From Elusimicrobiota bacterium (GTDB taxonomy: Bacteria > Elusimicrobiota > Elusimicrobia > UBA1565 > UBA9628): a DNA stretch of 13,773 nt. The DNA lies in NCBI GenBank assembly GCA_023700845.1, contig JAMPYD010000021.1, forward strand, positions 1-13,773. The letters are read 5' to 3'. The notes beneath the pieces are model-generated. The model searched no databases, had not been told where the DNA came from, and saw only the letters and a list, made by a program, of their open reading frames with translations. Positions 11,649-13,773 of the stretch are shown piece after piece (within the stretch, counting starts at the first letter, position 1; every line of letters begins with the position of its first letter). A program made the position numbers and the translations under genes.

Positions 11649-12149
11649 ATGAAGGCGCTCGTGGTCGTCACCGGCGGGACCTTCGACAAGGAATACGACG
11701 AGCTCCGCGGCACCTTGTCGTTCGGCAAGACCCATCTCCCCGAGATGCTCAAGCTCGGCCGCTGCCGCCTGCGGACCCGCATCCTCCGCCTCATGATGAA
11801 GGACAGCCTGTACATGACCGCCGCCGACCGCCGGCGCGTGCTGGAGGCGTGCCGCAAGGCCCCGGAAAACCGCATCGTCGTCACGCACGGCACCGACACG
11901 ATGGCCGAGACCGCCGCCGTGCTCGGCCCCGCCCTGCGGGGAAAGACCGTCGTGCTGACGGGCGCGATGCGCCCCTACCGCTTCGGCTCCTCCGACGGCC
12001 TGTTCAACCTCGGCTCCGCCCTCTCCTTCGCCCAGTCCCTCCCCCCGGGCGTGTACGTCGCCATGAACGGCCTCGTCTTCGCCTGGGACGACGTGCGCAA
12101 GGACCGCCGCCTCGGCGTCTTCACGCGCCAAAAGACCCGCGCGCGCTGA
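11649..12149 (+). CDS. Single-domain asparaginase-like protein
   Basis: A 166-residue protein matching only the N-terminal catalytic domain of L-asparaginase, whose usual length is about 330. The motifs TGGTFD (nucleophile-type Thr11), THGTDTMAET (Thr82/Asp83) and LTGAMRP (103-109) are present, plus a lysine (Lys151) in the VRKDRR region where the catalytic lysine is expected. In full-length enzymes the C-terminal domain of a neighbouring subunit helps close the active site, so this version either works differently or on other substrates. I recall that short stand-alone versions exist in other bacteria, so truncation by mutation is not required. No signal peptide, so probably cytosolic. ATG directly follows the amidase TGA without a good Shine-Dalgarno sequence, implying coupling. 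A link to amino acids from wall turnover is inference. Confidence 0.85.
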   Translation: MKALVVVTGGTFDKEYDELRGTLSFGKTHLPEMLKLGRCRLRTRILRLMMKDSLYMTAADRRRVLEACRKAPENRIVVTHGTDTMAETAAVLGPALRGKTVVLTGAMRPYRFGSSDGLFNLGSALSFAQSLPPGVYVAMNGLVFAWDDVRKDRRLGVFTRQKTRAR

Positions 12150-12161
12150 CCCGTTCCGGGT

Positions 12162-12173
12162 TATAATAAGCGC
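12162..12173 (+). promoter_or_regulatory. Consensus -10 TATAAT, six bases before the ATG at 12174
   Basis: A perfect TATAAT (12162-12167) in the 24-bp gap after the asparaginase gene is followed by AAGCGC and ATG. The predicted mRNA is leaderless. No -35 at 17 bp was recognised. Confidence 0.6.
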
Positions 12174-12824
12174 ATGAAGGCTTCGCTCCTGCTCAGCCTG
12201 ATCCTGGCCGTGCCCGCTCTCGCCGCGCCCGCCCCCGTGCGCATCTCCGGAGGCAAGAAAGCCGAGGACAAGCTCCGCCGCTTCGTCGAGCAGGACGTCC
12301 GCCTGAAGGCCCGCCTCGAGGAGGCCGCCCGCCGCGAGGAGGCCTATCTCGCCGAGGCCCGCGAGTCCGATCTGCGCGACGCCGTCTCCGACGCGCACCA
12401 CGGCGACAGCCTTCTCACCGGCCTCGAAAAATCCGTCGGAGACAAGCGCAAGGACATCCTCTCCTCGCTTCCCGGCATGAAGGCCGCGCCCGTCCCGGCC
12501 TGCCGCGACATCGTCGCCTGCCCCACCCCCGAGCTCGCCCTCGACGTCCCCGACGCCTCCCAGCTCTCCGACTCCGTGCGCCGCCTCGTCCGCCCGTGGA
12601 TGGTCCTCCAGCAGGCCCGCGGCTCTCGGGTCGAGCTCACGCCCGTCGACGGTCCCGGCGACGCGGCGCTCGCCGTCAAGCTCGACGATCTCGAAGCGCA
12701 GCCTCTGATCATCAACGTCTCGCCGCGCCTTCTCGGCGGCTTCAAGGTCTGGTTCGAGCGCCCGCTCTTCCTCGCCGCGCTGTACGGCCGCGAGCGCGAA
12801 GCCGTCCTTCGCCCCTCCCGCTAG
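12174..12824 (+). CDS. Secreted protein of unknown function with N-terminal charged helix
   Basis: A 216-residue protein, not recognised. A signal peptide (residues 1-18, ending PALAA) is followed by a highly charged Glu/Arg/Lys helix (about 28-70, likely coiled coil). A short segment with two cysteines five residues apart (Cys110, Cys116; CRDIVAC) could form a disulfide. The C-terminal half is mixed alpha/beta, with VELTPVDG and LIINVSPRLLGGF. No enzyme motif is seen. The gene has its own leaderless-type promoter behind the amidase/asparaginase unit. Its TAG stop overlaps the TAG of the convergent radical SAM gene in a shared CTAG. Confidence 0.75.
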   Translation: MKASLLLSLILAVPALAAPAPVRISGGKKAEDKLRRFVEQDVRLKARLEEAARREEAYLAEARESDLRDAVSDAHHGDSLLTGLEKSVGDKRKDILSSLPGMKAAPVPACRDIVACPTPELALDVPDASQLSDSVRRLVRPWMVLQQARGSRVELTPVDGPGDAALAVKLDDLEAQPLIINVSPRLLGGFKVWFERPLFLAALYGREREAVLRPSR

Positions 12825-13773
12825 ATCAGCCTCAGCTGATCGCCGAGCGGCCTTCGGAAATTTCCCCTCTCGAGCGGCGGCTGGCTTTTGCGGTTGAGCC
12901 CCAGGCGCGCGCACGTCAGCGCGAACAGCTTCGACAGGTGCTCGGCGAAGATCCCCTCGCCGCGCATGCGCGAGCCGAACCGCGGGTCGTTGAGCGTCCC
13001 CCCGCGCATGCTCCTGATCTGGTTGAGCACCTTTTCCCGCCGATCGGGATAGTTCTGCGCGAGCCAGTCGTCGAACAAGGGCCCGAGCTGATGCGGAAGC
13101 CTCAGCGGCACGTACCCCGCCGTCGTCGCCCCCGCGTCGGCCGCCGCCTCGAGCAAGCCGGGCATCTCGTGATCGTTGAGCCCGAGGATCATCGGCGCGG
13201 CCATCACCCCGACCTGCACCCCCGCCTTCGCGAGCTCGCGCATCGCCGCCAGCCGCGCCGACGGCGCCGAGGCGCGCGGCTCCATGCGCCGTGCGAGCTC
13301 GCCGTCGAGCGTCGTCAGGGAGATCAGAACGCGCACGCCGGCGTGGCGCGTCAGATCCTGGAACACGTCGACGTCGCGCGCGACCAGGGCGTTCTTCGTC
13401 ACCAGGCCGCAGGGCTGACGCGCGTCCGCCATCACCTCCAGGCAGCCGCGCGTGACCTCGAGCTTGCGCTCGATCGGCTGATAGACGTCGGTGACCCCGC
13501 CGAGAGCGATCGTCTCCGGCTCCCAGGTCTTCTTCGCCAGCTCCGCCGCGAGCAGCCGCGGCGCGTCCTCCTTCACGAATATCTTCGTCTCGAAATCGAG
13601 CCCCGACGACAGCCCCAGATACTCGTGATAGGGCCGGGCGTAGCAGTACACGCAGCCGTGCTCGCATCCTCGATACGGGTTCAGGCTCCACGTGAAAGGG
13701 ATGTCGGGGCTGTCGTTCTTGACGAGGATGGACTTGGACGCGTCGCGGAAGAAGCGCGTCTTCGGCGCGGGCC
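12821..13773 (-). CDS. PA0069-family radical SAM protein (SplB/COG1533-like), 5' end outside window
   Basis: Radical SAM enzyme of the group related to spore photoproduct lyase, reaction unknown. The frame stays open to the right edge of the window, so the start lies outside; the GTG at 13651 is internal. Upstream of it the frame reads DSPDIPFTWSLNPYRGCEHG followed by CVYCYARP. This contains the iron-sulfur motif C-x3-C-x2-C and the NPYRGCEHGC wording typical of the PA0069/Rv2578c family. Next comes YLGLSSGLDFETKIFVK, then SAM-barrel segments TIALGGVTDVYQPIE, LVTKNALVARD and VLISLTTLD. The C-terminus (GIFAEHLSKLF) is complete. No other enzyme of an obvious pathway is adjacent. The stop codon overlaps that of the convergent gene by four bases. 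Confidence 0.93.
   Translation of the reverse strand, partial: PAPKTRFFRDASKSILVKNDSPDIPFTWSLNPYRGCEHGCVYCYARPYHEYLGLSSGLDFETKIFVKEDAPRLLAAELAKKTWEPETIALGGVTDVYQPIERKLEVTRGCLEVMADARQPCGLVTKNALVARDVDVFQDLTRHAGVRVLISLTTLDGELARRMEPRASAPSARLAAMRELAKAGVQVGVMAAPMILGLNDHEMPGLLEAAADAGATTAGYVPLRLPHQLGPLFDDWLAQNYPDRREKVLNQIRSMRGGTLNDPRFGSRMRGEGIFAEHLSKLFALTCARLGLNRKSQPPLERGNFRRPLGDQLRLI

Noticed and set aside
13649..13651. GTG at 13651 as the start of the radical SAM gene
   Set aside because: It lies between the second and third cysteines of the C-x3-C-x2-C cluster motif; the frame is open to the right edge.
10872..13691. A 939-codon open frame on the minus strand across the amidase, asparaginase and two further genes
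   Set aside because: Its translation is low-complexity Gly/Ala/Arg/Glu/His with no domain, and it is antisense to several well-supported genes. Long stop-free antisense frames are expected in very GC-rich DNA.

Overview
This is a very GC-rich bacterial chromosome segment with 16 protein-coding genes, two of them cut by the window ends, and no stretch of 300 bases without a gene. Lipobox signal peptides, a periplasmic-type N-acetylmuramoyl-L-alanine amidase and many Sec-type secreted proteins suggest a Gram-negative (diderm) bacterium. Many genes match no family I recognise, which fits an under-sampled lineage. A high-GC Elusimicrobiota-like or deltaproteobacterial-like organism is my guess only. 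No rRNA, tRNA or CRISPR array was seen.

Layout. 2-1381(+): C-terminal part of an S9 prolyl-oligopeptidase-type peptidase, followed by two palindromes. 1493-3150(+): OsmC-like protein and an MFS transporter, with touching stop and start. 3815-3161(-): a small exported protein resembling a polymorphic-toxin nuclease domain, followed one base later by an acidic cytosolic protein resembling an immunity protein. 3840-4316(+): DUF1499 lipoprotein, divergent from the toxin-like gene across one shared AT island. 6346-4320(-): RmlD-like reductase and a membrane-anchored esterase, overlapping by ATGA. 6422-7896(+): a glycine-zipper secreted protein, a lipoprotein with four cystine-knot-like repeats, and a MORN_2 (YwqK-like) protein. 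8027-9115(+): unknown secreted protein, followed directly by a RAYT transposase unit (9120-9950) with perfect inverted 28-bp ends; a third copy of that repeat lies at 7942-7969. 10746-9964(-): membrane-anchored protein with a roughly ten-residue helical repeat. 10887-12149(+): amidase and a single-domain asparaginase. 12174-12824(+): unknown secreted protein. 13773-12821(-): PA0069-type radical SAM protein.

A theme across the window is start-site architecture. Six genes that open a transcription unit have a -10 hexamer ending exactly six bases before the start codon, which places the predicted +1 on the first base of the start codon. This is the geometry of leaderless mRNA. Other first genes differ by a few bases. 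Downstream genes in the same units use a Shine-Dalgarno sequence or touching and overlapping stop/start codons.

The most system-like elements are the putative toxin/immunity pair (3161-3815), the REP-repeat/RAYT unit with its solo repeat, and the cystine-knot lipoprotein next to the MORN_2 protein.
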